A stretch of DNA of 64,000 bases from Salegentibacter lacus (GTDB taxonomy: Bacteria; Bacteroidota; Bacteroidia; Flavobacteriales; Flavobacteriaceae). Position numbers and translations under genes: made by a program. The stretch lies in the NCBI RefSeq assembly GCF_020164555.1, contig NZ_JAIQZB010000001.1:248001-312000 (forward strand). Reading direction: 5' to 3'. Every line of letters begins with the position of its first letter. Position 1 is the first letter of the stretch. Below the pieces are notes generated by a model. That model was not told the DNA's origin and made no database searches. It saw only the letters and a list, made by a program, of their open reading frames with translations. Positions 55,823 through 62,993 of this stretch are shown one piece after another.

Positions 55823-57160
55823 ATGGTTATGACAAATATTCAAGTAGTCTTACGCCCCAACAAAATAAAGAAAAATGGCACTATTCCTCTTGCCTTAAGA
55901 ATAAGTGAAAATTACAAGACCAATTATTATTTTTTGGGCCATTCGATTTTAGAGAAAGATTGGGATGAAACTTTGAAAAAAGTAAAAAAGACCCATCCAA
56001 ACCATAAAAAGCTAAACTATTTTCTCAACAAGAAAATCACCGAAGCACAAGATTTGTATTTTCATTCAGAAGATGATTTGACGCCCAGACAGATTAAAAA
56101 CAAACTCAAAGGGCCGGGTGGTTCTCAATCTTTCTTTGCAGTAGCGGCTGAACGTGTAAAGCAAAAATATGATAAAGGAACTTTTTCTGTCGCGAAATCT
56201 GAGCTGTCTATTCTCTATAATCTGGAAGAGTTTCTGAACCTCAAAACCAATCAAAAGAAAGATGCGGTTATTAAATCAATAAAAGAGCGAAGACGAATAA
56301 GAGTGAGTAAGACCAGAAAAGGTGAATATTCTTTTGAAGATGCCATTACCTATTTTAAGAGAAATACCCGACTGGAGTTTCGGGAAATGAATGAATCATT
56401 TCTAAATAAGTACAAAGCCTTCTGCTCCACTTACCTGGGACAAAAGACCCGAACCATCACAAACCAACTAATTTTTATTAGAACCCTCTTTAATGTTGCT
56501 ATAAAAGACGGGATTGTTTCTCAAAAGTATTATCCTTTCGGGGGCGAAAAAGAAAAAATCAGAATTGGCTCAGGAAATAAAATTGGACTGACTGCTGAGG
56601 AAGTTACCAAAATAGAAAATCTTGCAGTGGAAAGTCATTCTTCGATATGGCACACCAGAAATATTTGGCTTGTTTCCTTCTACTTTGCAGGTATAAGAAT
56701 TTCAGATGTTGTAGCCTTGAAGTGGACAGATGTAAAAGATGGTCGTCTGTACTATGTGATGAATAAGAATGAAAAACCATTGAGCTTTAAAGTCCCGGAC
56801 AAAGCCAAAACTATCTTTAATCTCTACCTGATGGATAAGACGGAAAACAATGGCTATATTTTTCCATTTTTAAAAGATGCAGATCGACGGGATCCAAAAA
56901 GCGTATTTCTTAAAATGAGGAACGCTACCAAGGTTTTAAATAAATTTCTGAAACGAATAGCTGACGAGTGCGAAATAGACAAGAACCTCTCAAACCACAT
57001 AGCCCGTCATACTTTTGGAAACATAGCCGGGGACAAAATTCACCCTCTCATGCTACAAAAGCTTTACCGACATAGTGACCTAAAAACCACGCTAAATTAC
57101 CAAGCCAACTTTATTCATAGAGATGCAGATGATGCACTGGACAGTGTAATCAATTTTTGA
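55823..57160 (+). CDS. Tyrosine recombinase / integrase
   Basis: 445 residues. The N-terminal arm-binding region (MTNIQVVLRPNKIKKNGTIPLALRI...YYFLGHSILEKDWD) is typical of Bacteroidetes mobile-element integrases. A SAM-like core-binding domain (~170-235) follows. Catalytic residues are visible: Arg292 (AGIRISDVVALKW), His392 and Arg395 (HIARHTFG), His417 (YRHSDLK) and Tyr426 (LNYQANF). It starts 170 bp from the tRNA-Met fragment, so it probably inserted this island. A decayed relative lies at 43308. Confidence 0.95.
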   Translation: MVMTNIQVVLRPNKIKKNGTIPLALRISENYKTNYYFLGHSILEKDWDETLKKVKKTHPNHKKLNYFLNKKITEAQDLYFHSEDDLTPRQIKNKLKGPGGSQSFFAVAAERVKQKYDKGTFSVAKSELSILYNLEEFLNLKTNQKKDAVIKSIKERRRIRVSKTRKGEYSFEDAITYFKRNTRLEFREMNESFLNKYKAFCSTYLGQKTRTITNQLIFIRTLFNVAIKDGIVSQKYYPFGGEKEKIRIGSGNKIGLTAEEVTKIENLAVESHSSIWHTRNIWLVSFYFAGIRISDVVALKWTDVKDGRLYYVMNKNEKPLSFKVPDKAKTIFNLYLMDKTENNGYIFPFLKDADRRDPKSVFLKMRNATKVLNKFLKRIADECEIDKNLSNHIARHTFGNIAGDKIHPLMLQKLYRHSDLKTTLNYQANFIHRDADDALDSVINF

Positions 57161-57250
57161 ATTCAAGATCTTTTAAGGGAAACTTACAAATTCTTTCTAC
57201 AGGTGCCGTCTATTGGCAATTAACTGTTATTGCTTTTTATAGGATATGCT

Positions 57251-57265
57251 GTTGTGCATCGTTAT
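57251..57265 (+). repeat. Inverted repeat flanking HEPN-like gene, left
   Basis: GTTGTGCATCGTTAT. It matches in inverted form, 14/15, the sequence at 58485-58499 on the other side of the gene. Confidence 0.7.
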
Positions 57266-58467
57266 TCTTCACCGACTTCATTACTATAGTCCAATAAATT
57301 CTCAAATCTTCTTAATAGAAATTTGTCCGTTAATTTACGAGAGATTTGTCTTTTCTTTCTTAATTTCTCAAGTGTTTCATTAGCTTTTGATCCTTCATTC
57401 TCTACAATTCTTGTGATGATTGGCGCAGCACCATTACTAAAAAAGACAGGTCTGTGAGCACTCCATTGTCCATAACTTCGTTCTCCGAGGTAAATCCTAA
57501 CCAATTCACTCAAAATATCTTCGTAATAGTCCGAGGGGCAATAAGTTAGCCCTCCAATATCTTCGATTTTTGCACAAACTTTCTTTTGTGTGTTCCAATC
57601 ACTACCCGTATCACTTAACTCCACTTTTAAATTACCAAAGAAGTCTTTTAATCTTACTTTTTTGAAGTAACCAAGAGCACCACAAGCGTGACTTATTTTT
57701 GCTGTCTTCACATCAATCCCCGACCTATCTAGCTTACTTTCTAAAATAGAAGCTATTTCTATAGTAACTGTTTTGTCGGTAATTGATTGGATATGCCTTA
57801 AAAGTTCTATACTATTCTCCCTGACTATATCGGGTTTCTCTTCATCTCTGGCGAAAGAAATCAATAATTCAGTAATTTCTTTTTTTCGTCCTTTTGGCGC
57901 ACTTGTATAATCCGTTAGAAATTCTTCACTAACCGAAATGTTAGTATCACTTTCTACAAGTTCTCTTGCATCTGTAACTTTTAATAATTCTATAGGATCT
58001 TTCGAAAGAACTACATCGATTGATGTTTTAAAAATGTAAAAGCAATCCTCAAGTACTGCTTCGTATTCATCATCTTCGTGCTCTAGATCGCGTCTTATTT
58101 CATAACACCTGTGTATTCTTCTCCATTCCGGTCGCTTTAATATTCCCATACGATAAGCTAAATCTATCGTTTTAGAAACATTGTATTCTAATATATCTTC
58201 TTCCTTTTTGATTGAAGGAAGTTTATAATTAATTGCAGTCTCATTTGCTATATCAACACCCACTATTAAAATTTTCTCTTTCAAATCGTGTATTGCTGCA
58301 TTAAATAATCTCTGACAGGCACTACTCGGGTCAATCGGCAAAAGTCTATTTACTCTCTGGATTAAATTTTTTCCTTTCCAGACGGGTCGAATTCCGTCAA
58401 GTAAATTTTGAATTCCACTTTTGCTTATTGGTTCTCCTGCAGGTATAATTTCATAATTTTCGCTCAT
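57262..58467 (-). CDS. HEPN-like defence-type protein
   Basis: 401 residues, all cytoplasmic. Helical residues 90-160 contain YEIRRDLEHEDDEYEAVLEDCF. Its R125-x4-H130 is the RNase motif of HEPN domains, which often act as toxins or phage-triggered RNases. The C-terminal half (about 200-380) is helical, with repeats such as ITELLISFARDEEKPDIVRENSIELLRHIQ, perhaps a HEAT-like sensor. The family is not certain. It belongs to the cassette row between integrase and OLD nuclease and has inverted repeats at both ends. Confidence 0.7.
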   Translation of the reverse strand: MSENYEIIPAGEPISKSGIQNLLDGIRPVWKGKNLIQRVNRLLPIDPSSACQRLFNAAIHDLKEKILIVGVDIANETAINYKLPSIKKEEDILEYNVSKTIDLAYRMGILKRPEWRRIHRCYEIRRDLEHEDDEYEAVLEDCFYIFKTSIDVVLSKDPIELLKVTDARELVESDTNISVSEEFLTDYTSAPKGRKKEITELLISFARDEEKPDIVRENSIELLRHIQSITDKTVTIEIASILESKLDRSGIDVKTAKISHACGALGYFKKVRLKDFFGNLKVELSDTGSDWNTQKKVCAKIEDIGGLTYCPSDYYEDILSELVRIYLGERSYGQWSAHRPVFFSNGAAPIITRIVENEGSKANETLEKLRKKRQISRKLTDKFLLRRFENLLDYSNEVGEE

Positions 58468-58484
58468 AAGTTTTGTATTTTTCG

Positions 58485-58499
58485 ATAATGATGCACAAC
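58485..58499 (-). repeat. Inverted repeat flanking HEPN-like gene, right
   Basis: ATAATGATGCACAAC, the reverse complement (14/15) of 57251-57265. Confidence 0.7.
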
Positions 58500-58609
58500 G
58501 GTCCCGGTTACCGCAAGTTGCGGGAGTAAAAATCTGGATTTGTCGGATTAGCTAATTCAATAATTGGTATCTAAATAACCATTTTCAGCAAACTAGGTGA
58601 ACCGTTGTT
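58495..58609. repeat. attC-like imperfect palindrome between cassettes
   Basis: Outer arms ACAACGGT (58495-58502) and ACCGTTGT (58602-58609) enclose 99 bp that hold a smaller hairpin CCGCAA-G-TTGCGG. Size and layout recall integron attC sites, but the AAC/GTT ends do not give the full consensus. Confidence 0.4.
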
Positions 58610-58619
58610 ACCTTCTGGC

Positions 58620-59393
58620 TCATTTCGGTTGATTTCCATATTCTTCAAGTTTTAAATGTGGTAAATTCCCTAATTTATATTTAGGTGACATTAATTGTCC
58701 GATTACTTCCTCACGTTCAATGTTGAATAAATTAGAAATGTAATGATAATGTGGTTGGTTTTTTCCGAGCCATACTTCTTCTCCATTAAGACTTTTAAAA
58801 TTCGTGAAAAAGCAATGCCAGTATTCACCATTTTCTATAAACTTAACTATTGTTACTACTCTATGCTTTATAGCTTGTTTTAATTGACCATCGCTTAGAT
58901 CAGTTTTTCCAAATTTTCTTATTTCACCATTTTCAAGTAATTGATATGCGAATGGTTTTTCTGAATCCTTAAATCCTTTAGCTTGATGTTCTGAAGTGTA
59001 TTGGCTTAATTTGAAATCATATTTTTCATAAGCTTCTAGAATAAATGACATTAAAATATCCGGTGTTAAAACTAAACCTTTAAGAAGTGCTTTTTGTTGC
59101 TTTTTCTTATTTGAATTAAGTAATTCAAATAATTTATTTGGAACTTTTATTCTTTTCCATTTTGCATATTGTCTTATCCAATCTTTATTAGCCTCAAAGA
59201 AGATTTTTTTACTTTTTTCTGATGGTTCTTTTATTCCTTTTAATTCTTCATAAGGAATTCCGCGCATAATCATTCTAGTGGAGATAAAAGAACTTTTATA
59301 ATGTTCTACCGGATCTACATTTTCAAAATCTTCACCTTCTACAGATATAAATTTCTCTCCATTTTTTTTATTTGTTATTTCCGTGATTTTCAT
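58620..59393 (-). CDS. Hypothetical protein of the defence-like cassette row
   Basis: 257 residues, cytoplasmic, of no family I recognise. Recognisable parts are a basic helix KDWIRQYAKWKRIKVPNKLFELL, KKKQQKALLKGLV and a C-terminal GEYWHCFFTNFKSLNGEEVWLGKNQPHYHYISNLF that is rich in aromatic residues and His. It is separated from the OLD gene by a hairpin and from the HEPN-like gene by an attC-like palindrome, so it seems to be its own cassette. Confidence 0.65.
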   Translation of the reverse strand: MKITEITNKKNGEKFISVEGEDFENVDPVEHYKSSFISTRMIMRGIPYEELKGIKEPSEKSKKIFFEANKDWIRQYAKWKRIKVPNKLFELLNSNKKKQQKALLKGLVLTPDILMSFILEAYEKYDFKLSQYTSEHQAKGFKDSEKPFAYQLLENGEIRKFGKTDLSDGQLKQAIKHRVVTIVKFIENGEYWHCFFTNFKSLNGEEVWLGKNQPHYHYISNLFNIEREEVIGQLMSPKYKLGNLPHLKLEEYGNQPK

Positions 59394-59422
59394 ATGAGCT
59401 TGCAGGTAACGGTTTAGCTAGG

Positions 59423-59452
59423 AGCAGTAGCATCCTGGAGGGTGCTATTGCT
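59423..59452. repeat. Hairpin between cassettes
   Basis: AGCAGTAGCA (59423-59432) / TGCTATTGCT (59443-59452), 9 of 10 pairs, 10-base loop, in the 83-bp gap after the OLD-like gene. No T run follows. Confidence 0.5.
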
Positions 59453-59476
59453 TATAGGTTTTGGTAGCCACTTTTT

Positions 59477-61144
59477 TTATTCTATTCCCCATTTAATAAT
59501 TTCATCAAAAGGAGATTCACCTTTTTCCTTGTAATATTCATAAATGTCATAGGCAATTTCAGGTTTTGTTTTCTTGAAAATCTGCTTCTCTAGTGCTTTG
59601 GAAGTTTTAGGTTGACCCTCTTTAATCGCTAAGATTTCTTCTTCTGACATTCCTGTTAAGTTTGCAATATCCTCATTTGGTATCAAGTCCTCTGTTTCTC
59701 CTTCAGATAAAGATCTTACTCCAATATCAATTAATTGCTGACGTAAATCTTCTTTTGGTAATGTTTTGTCAATTCCGTTATCATCACAAATTTTACGGTA
59801 AGACTTTTCCATATCAAAATAATCATCATCAACTATAGCTTTAACTGGTATATTATACTTCTTAAGAATTTCAATATAATTCCCAATGTTATCTTTCCCT
59901 CCAACACTACAAACTGAACAGTTGTTTTTGAAATAGTTTAAGTCCTTACCGTCTTCTGATTTAAGGTTTTCACTCAATTGACTAAATAATATTTTTTCAG
60001 TTTCTCCTTCTACCAAAACTACATTGGATGAAAAGAACATTTCTGCGTTCTCACTATTCAGGGAACGCTTTATTTTATTGTCTTCGTCAATATAATTTGA
60101 CGGTAGTTGATGTATTATTGAACCTTCATTTGATTTTTCAATGCGAACAATACTTCTGGGGTCAAGTCCAGAGATAAAGATGGGCGAATGAGAAGAGACA
60201 ATAACTTGACAGTCTGTTTCGCTAATTATCCTATCAATTAATTGACATAAGAATCTAATGCCTTGAGGGTGTATGAATAACTCAGGCTCTTCAATGCATA
60301 GGAGTTTTGATTTTGTTGCCTTATGTTTTAATGCTAATTCTAGCATCGCAATGATTATCGTGCTTTGTGTTCCAGTTCCCGTGTCCGATATATGGAAAAA
60401 CTTATTATTCTCTTTTACAAAAAGCTCGAGATTTCTAAGTAGTTCACTTGGCTTATTTTCTTTGGTTAGTTGAAACTTGATATCCTCAATAAACGTGATG
60501 ATTTGAGATGAATCTAAAATTTGAGTTTTTTCATTATTCAACATTTCTTCAATTAGAACATTAATCTGGTTCAATTGATTTTGTAATTCTTGATACCTAG
60601 GAGAAGATTCCAATATAGATTTCATTAATGTCCCAAAAGAAGTCCATTTAGATGCCGTCAAATCTTCTTTTGCGCTTCTATTTGGGAGAGCGACAACATT
60701 CTTTGCGAGTGAGCTCCGTAAGTCTGCCACTTTTTGATGAACAGGAAAACCCGCAACCCTAATCAGAAATTTATCAGCTATAGAGCCATCCAATTTTTGA
60801 TTTATAGTTAGAGTAATTTGAGCTGACATTGGGTCTTTTTTAAACTTTCCAGCAAAGATTCCTTTGTTCTTTTTTGTGGTTGGCAAGTCCCAGACTTCAT
60901 TCAGGTCATTAGTTACTAATGTAATCTCTATCAACAGCTCTTGACTTGTGTCAAAGTAGTAAGTTTCATCTAAATTCATATACCTAGGGTCTTTTGAACC
61001 TAGAATAAGATGAATTGCGTTTATGAGACTTGATTTTCCACTGTTATTTCTGCCTATAAGAGCGTACCTGCTTCCGTAAAGATTGAGCACTTGCTCATCC
61101 TTAAAGCTCTTGTAGTTTTTTACTCTTAGTTGATAGATTTTCAT
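59477..61144 (-). CDS. OLD/GajA-like ATPase-TOPRIM nuclease
   Basis: 555 residues. The N-terminal SMC/ABC ATPase has YALIGRNNSGKSSLINAI (Walker A), SDTGTGTQSTIIIAMLEL (signature region), KLLCIEEPELFIHP (Walker B) and QVIVSSHSPIFISGL (H loop). The C-terminal TOPRIM domain (~365-500) has NVVLVEGETEKILF (Glu) and VKAIVDDDYFD (DxD-like). OLD family nucleases cut DNA and protect against phage; GajA of Gabija has this layout. No GajB-type helicase gene is adjacent, so it is a stand-alone OLD system or works with the cassettes beside it. Confidence 0.88.
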   Translation of the reverse strand: MKIYQLRVKNYKSFKDEQVLNLYGSRYALIGRNNSGKSSLINAIHLILGSKDPRYMNLDETYYFDTSQELLIEITLVTNDLNEVWDLPTTKKNKGIFAGKFKKDPMSAQITLTINQKLDGSIADKFLIRVAGFPVHQKVADLRSSLAKNVVALPNRSAKEDLTASKWTSFGTLMKSILESSPRYQELQNQLNQINVLIEEMLNNEKTQILDSSQIITFIEDIKFQLTKENKPSELLRNLELFVKENNKFFHISDTGTGTQSTIIIAMLELALKHKATKSKLLCIEEPELFIHPQGIRFLCQLIDRIISETDCQVIVSSHSPIFISGLDPRSIVRIEKSNEGSIIHQLPSNYIDEDNKIKRSLNSENAEMFFSSNVVLVEGETEKILFSQLSENLKSEDGKDLNYFKNNCSVCSVGGKDNIGNYIEILKKYNIPVKAIVDDDYFDMEKSYRKICDDNGIDKTLPKEDLRQQLIDIGVRSLSEGETEDLIPNEDIANLTGMSEEEILAIKEGQPKTSKALEKQIFKKTKPEIAYDIYEYYKEKGESPFDEIIKWGIE

Positions 61145-61150
61145 TTTACT

Positions 61151-61167
61151 TAATTGTGGCTAATCGT
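61151..61167 (+). repeat. Direct repeat around small ORF, copy 1
   Basis: TAATTGTGGCTAATCGT. It recurs at 61399-61416 with one extra base, flanking the 42-codon gene. Confidence 0.75.
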
Positions 61168-61225
61168 ATAGATACAATTGCATTTATTCGGCATCTAATA
61201 ATAAATCGTCCGTATATTGATTAAC

Positions 61226-61354
61226 TTACTTTTTATTTCGTTTTGGTGGTTTTAAAGATGGTGTATTTCCGGGCGTATCTTTGTTATCTCTTGCTCGTCT
61301 ATCAGGTTTTCCTGTTGATTTAGCAATCCTTTTTGGTCCTGGTTTAAGTGCCAT
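61226..61354 (-). CDS. Small basic protein, 42 residues
   Basis: Starts at the ATG complementary to 61352-61354 and stops at 61226. The peptide begins MALKPGPKRIAKSTGKPDRR and ends PPKRNKK. It is very rich in Lys, Arg and Pro and probably disordered and nucleic-acid-binding. Direct repeats flank it, so it looks like a small cassette. No family recognised; it is too short to be certain that it is translated. Confidence 0.5.
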   Translation of the reverse strand: MALKPGPKRIAKSTGKPDRRARDNKDTPGNTPSLKPPKRNKK

Positions 61355-61398
61355 AATTCTTGTTTTTAATAATTTATATATATTCTATAATCTTTTTC

Positions 61399-61416
61399 TA
61401 ATTGTGGCTAACTCGT
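61399..61416 (+). repeat. Direct repeat around small ORF, copy 2
   Basis: TAATTGTGGCTAACTCGT, second copy of 61151-61167. Confidence 0.75.
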
Positions 61417-61504
61417 TATATCCCGCTTAATATAGCTTTTTTAAAATAAAAATCCTGGGATAAACTCACTTTAGCTAAATATAAAAAAATAAAATAAAAG
61501 GAGA

Positions 61505-61520
61505 TTACGGAAACCCGTAT
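61505..61520. promoter_or_regulatory. TTACGG-AAAC-CCGTAT near-palindrome
   Basis: Third copy of the motif seen at 39654 and 43619, here with one arm mismatch. It lies between the XRE gene and the small ORF. Confidence 0.4.
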
Positions 61521-61557
61521 AGAGTGGAAGTAGCGTTAAAATGTGGTAAGAGCGAAA

Positions 61558-61812
61558 TTACTTTTCTAAATTCTTAAGGGAGAATTTAAAATCAAATAAT
61601 TCTCGAGCTTGAATATCGAGGCCTTTTGCTAACTCAATAATCGTGGTAAGTGTAATATTTCTCTTTCCCTTTTCTATTTTGTTTAGATCAGCATAATCTA
61701 TATCACATTTTTGCGATAAGGATCTAAAACTTAAATTTTTACTCTGCCGAATCTTTCCAAAATTAGCTCCAAATTTAAGTAAAAAGTCTTCTTTATAATC
61801 GTTATTCTGCAT
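61558..61812 (-). CDS. XRE family HTH regulator
   Basis: 84 residues. FGANFGKIRQSKNLSFRSLSQKCDIDYADLNKIEKGKRNITLTTIIELAKGLDI is a complete Cro/CI-type HTH. It is single-domain and a DNA-binding repressor by family. It is divergent from the structured RNA / sigma / dCas12f locus, with about 100 bp of AT-rich sequence between the starts. It may regulate that locus; this is inference. Confidence 0.9.
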   Translation of the reverse strand: MQNNDYKEDFLLKFGANFGKIRQSKNLSFRSLSQKCDIDYADLNKIEKGKRNITLTTIIELAKGLDIQARELFDFKFSLKNLEK

Positions 61813-61911
61813 TGTAGCCCTATCTACAACTAAGGTGACTAAAAAATCTATAAATTATGTTGGAATATATTACAACATTAAATAATTATTTATATATTTA
61901 CCTCATATTAA

Positions 61912-61919
61912 TATATTTG
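61912..61919 (+). promoter_or_regulatory. -7 promoter element of the structured RNA
   Basis: TATATTTG, a full TAnnTTTG match. TTTA at 61889-61892 lies 19 bp upstream in the place of the -33 TTTG. Transcription would start near 61926, about 40 bases before the first stem. Confidence 0.6.
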
Positions 61920-61925
61920 CGAAAC

Positions 61926-62112
61926 TTCTTTAAGTAAAATATTAGAAGCATTCGCTTTGAATCTTGTATCAGAAAACTGGTAATTTTAAGGAACGAGATG
62001 ATAAGTGATAATGCTCACGACCCGGGCGTGGGCTTACTTGTCGTTCCATGGTATACCAGTACCTCTGATACAATAAGTAAAGTCCCATGCCCTCTCTTTT
62101 AGGGACTTCTTT
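61926..62112 (+). ncRNA. Structured non-coding RNA, candidate guide-RNA scaffold for dCas12f
   Basis: Nested stems, all read from sequence. P1 is TTGTATCAGA (61964-61973) / TCTGATACAA (62064-62073). P2 is ACTGGTA (61976-61982) / TACCAGT (62054-62060). P3 is GGAACGA (61990-61996) / TCGTTCC (62041-62047). P4 is TAAGT (62002-62006) / ACTTG (62036-62040). P5 is GCTCACG (62013-62019) / CGTGGGC (62027-62033). A further hairpin AAGTCCC (62080-62086) / GGGACTT (62102-62108), then CTTTTC, resembles a terminator. No ORF is inside. Its place before the sigma-dCas12f pair suggests a guide RNA; a leader or attenuator is the main alternative. The 5' and 3' ends are estimates. Confidence 0.7.
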
Positions 62113-62208
62113 TCAAAGCTACCTTCTCTTCATTCTTTATAGGAATTCGCTTAAGCTAAATCCATTTTAATTCTGGCGGTTTTTACCTCCACTTAAAAGC
62201 GACTGCTT

Positions 62209-62991
62209 ATGTTACAGCGTATTTTTAAATTATTACAACAAGGACATCCTGATGCTTTGGAGTTTATATATAATAAGTACCACCGCAATATCTTCTGGGT
62301 AGGCAGGCAAATTCTGGATGATGATTTTGCTGTGGAAACCCTAGTACAGGATACTTTTCTCATATTATGGGAGAAAAGGGACCGGATAGAACGACCGGAA
62401 CATATTTACTATTTCCTACGAATGGTAATGAAAAGGGAATGCTACACCTACTTCACTACCCCTAAAAATAAGTTTTTTAGAACCGTCAATTCCCTGGAAA
62501 GTTACGAGAACTACCAGGAATATTTGCACGGTTATGATCCTGAAAAAAAAGATCACCACCTACTTAGCCACGAAGCACAACAAAAAGCATTTGATAGGAT
62601 AAGAAGGGTTTTTCCATTGCTAAGCACTGAAAGAAAGCGTCTTATAGAACTCTGTCTGAAGTATAATTTTCGCTATAAAATTATTGGCCAGGTAATGGGC
62701 AGCAGTATTATCCATACCAGCAACGAGGTAAAAAGGGCTATCGAGGATATTAAGAATATTATCCACCAAGGCAGTACGCTTGAAACAAAACCTAAACCAC
62801 TGGTGGCAGTTAAGATTAAAGGTATGATGACCGAGGAACAGGAAAAGGTATTTCAACTGCGCTCGGAGAAGCAGTATTCTTTTGCTTCCATTGCAAAAGA
62901 GCTCAACCTTTCCCAAAAGGAGGTCCACCAGGAATTTATGGCCGCCTATAAACTGATGCAGCTAAAACACGAACAACAACAATCGGCTTAG
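62209..62991 (+). CDS. ECF-like sigma factor linked to dCas12f, with extra C-terminal HTH
   Basis: 260 residues. Region 2 (~14-82): ALEFIYNKYHRNIFWVGRQILDDDFAVETLVQDTFLILWEKRDRI...YYFLRMVMKRECYTYF. Region 4-like HTH (~125-186): FPLLSTERKRLIELCLKYNFRYKIIGQVMGSSIIHTSNEVKRAIEDI. A second HTH-like unit (~206-252), MTEEQEKVFQLRSEKQYSFASIAKELNLSQKEVHQEFMAAY, is beyond the normal ECF length. The first HTH is weakly conserved, which could mean reduced promoter reading. The dCas12f ATG follows the stop by 2 bp, so the two proteins are made together. I infer that dCas12f and a guide RNA recruit this sigma factor to DNA. Confidence 0.88.
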   Translation: MLQRIFKLLQQGHPDALEFIYNKYHRNIFWVGRQILDDDFAVETLVQDTFLILWEKRDRIERPEHIYYFLRMVMKRECYTYFTTPKNKFFRTVNSLESYENYQEYLHGYDPEKKDHHLLSHEAQQKAFDRIRRVFPLLSTERKRLIELCLKYNFRYKIIGQVMGSSIIHTSNEVKRAIEDIKNIIHQGSTLETKPKPLVAVKIKGMMTEEQEKVFQLRSEKQYSFASIAKELNLSQKEVHQEFMAAYKLMQLKHEQQQSA

Positions 62992-62993
62992 TG

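Noticed and set aside
58495-58609. True integron attC site
   Set aside because: The AAC/GTT ends fit but not the full core consensus, and the nearby integrase is a mobile-element tyrosine recombinase without IntI features; kept only as attC-like.
61813-62208. CRISPR array near the Cas12f homologue
   Set aside because: No direct repeats with spacers are present; the region folds as one nested structure instead.
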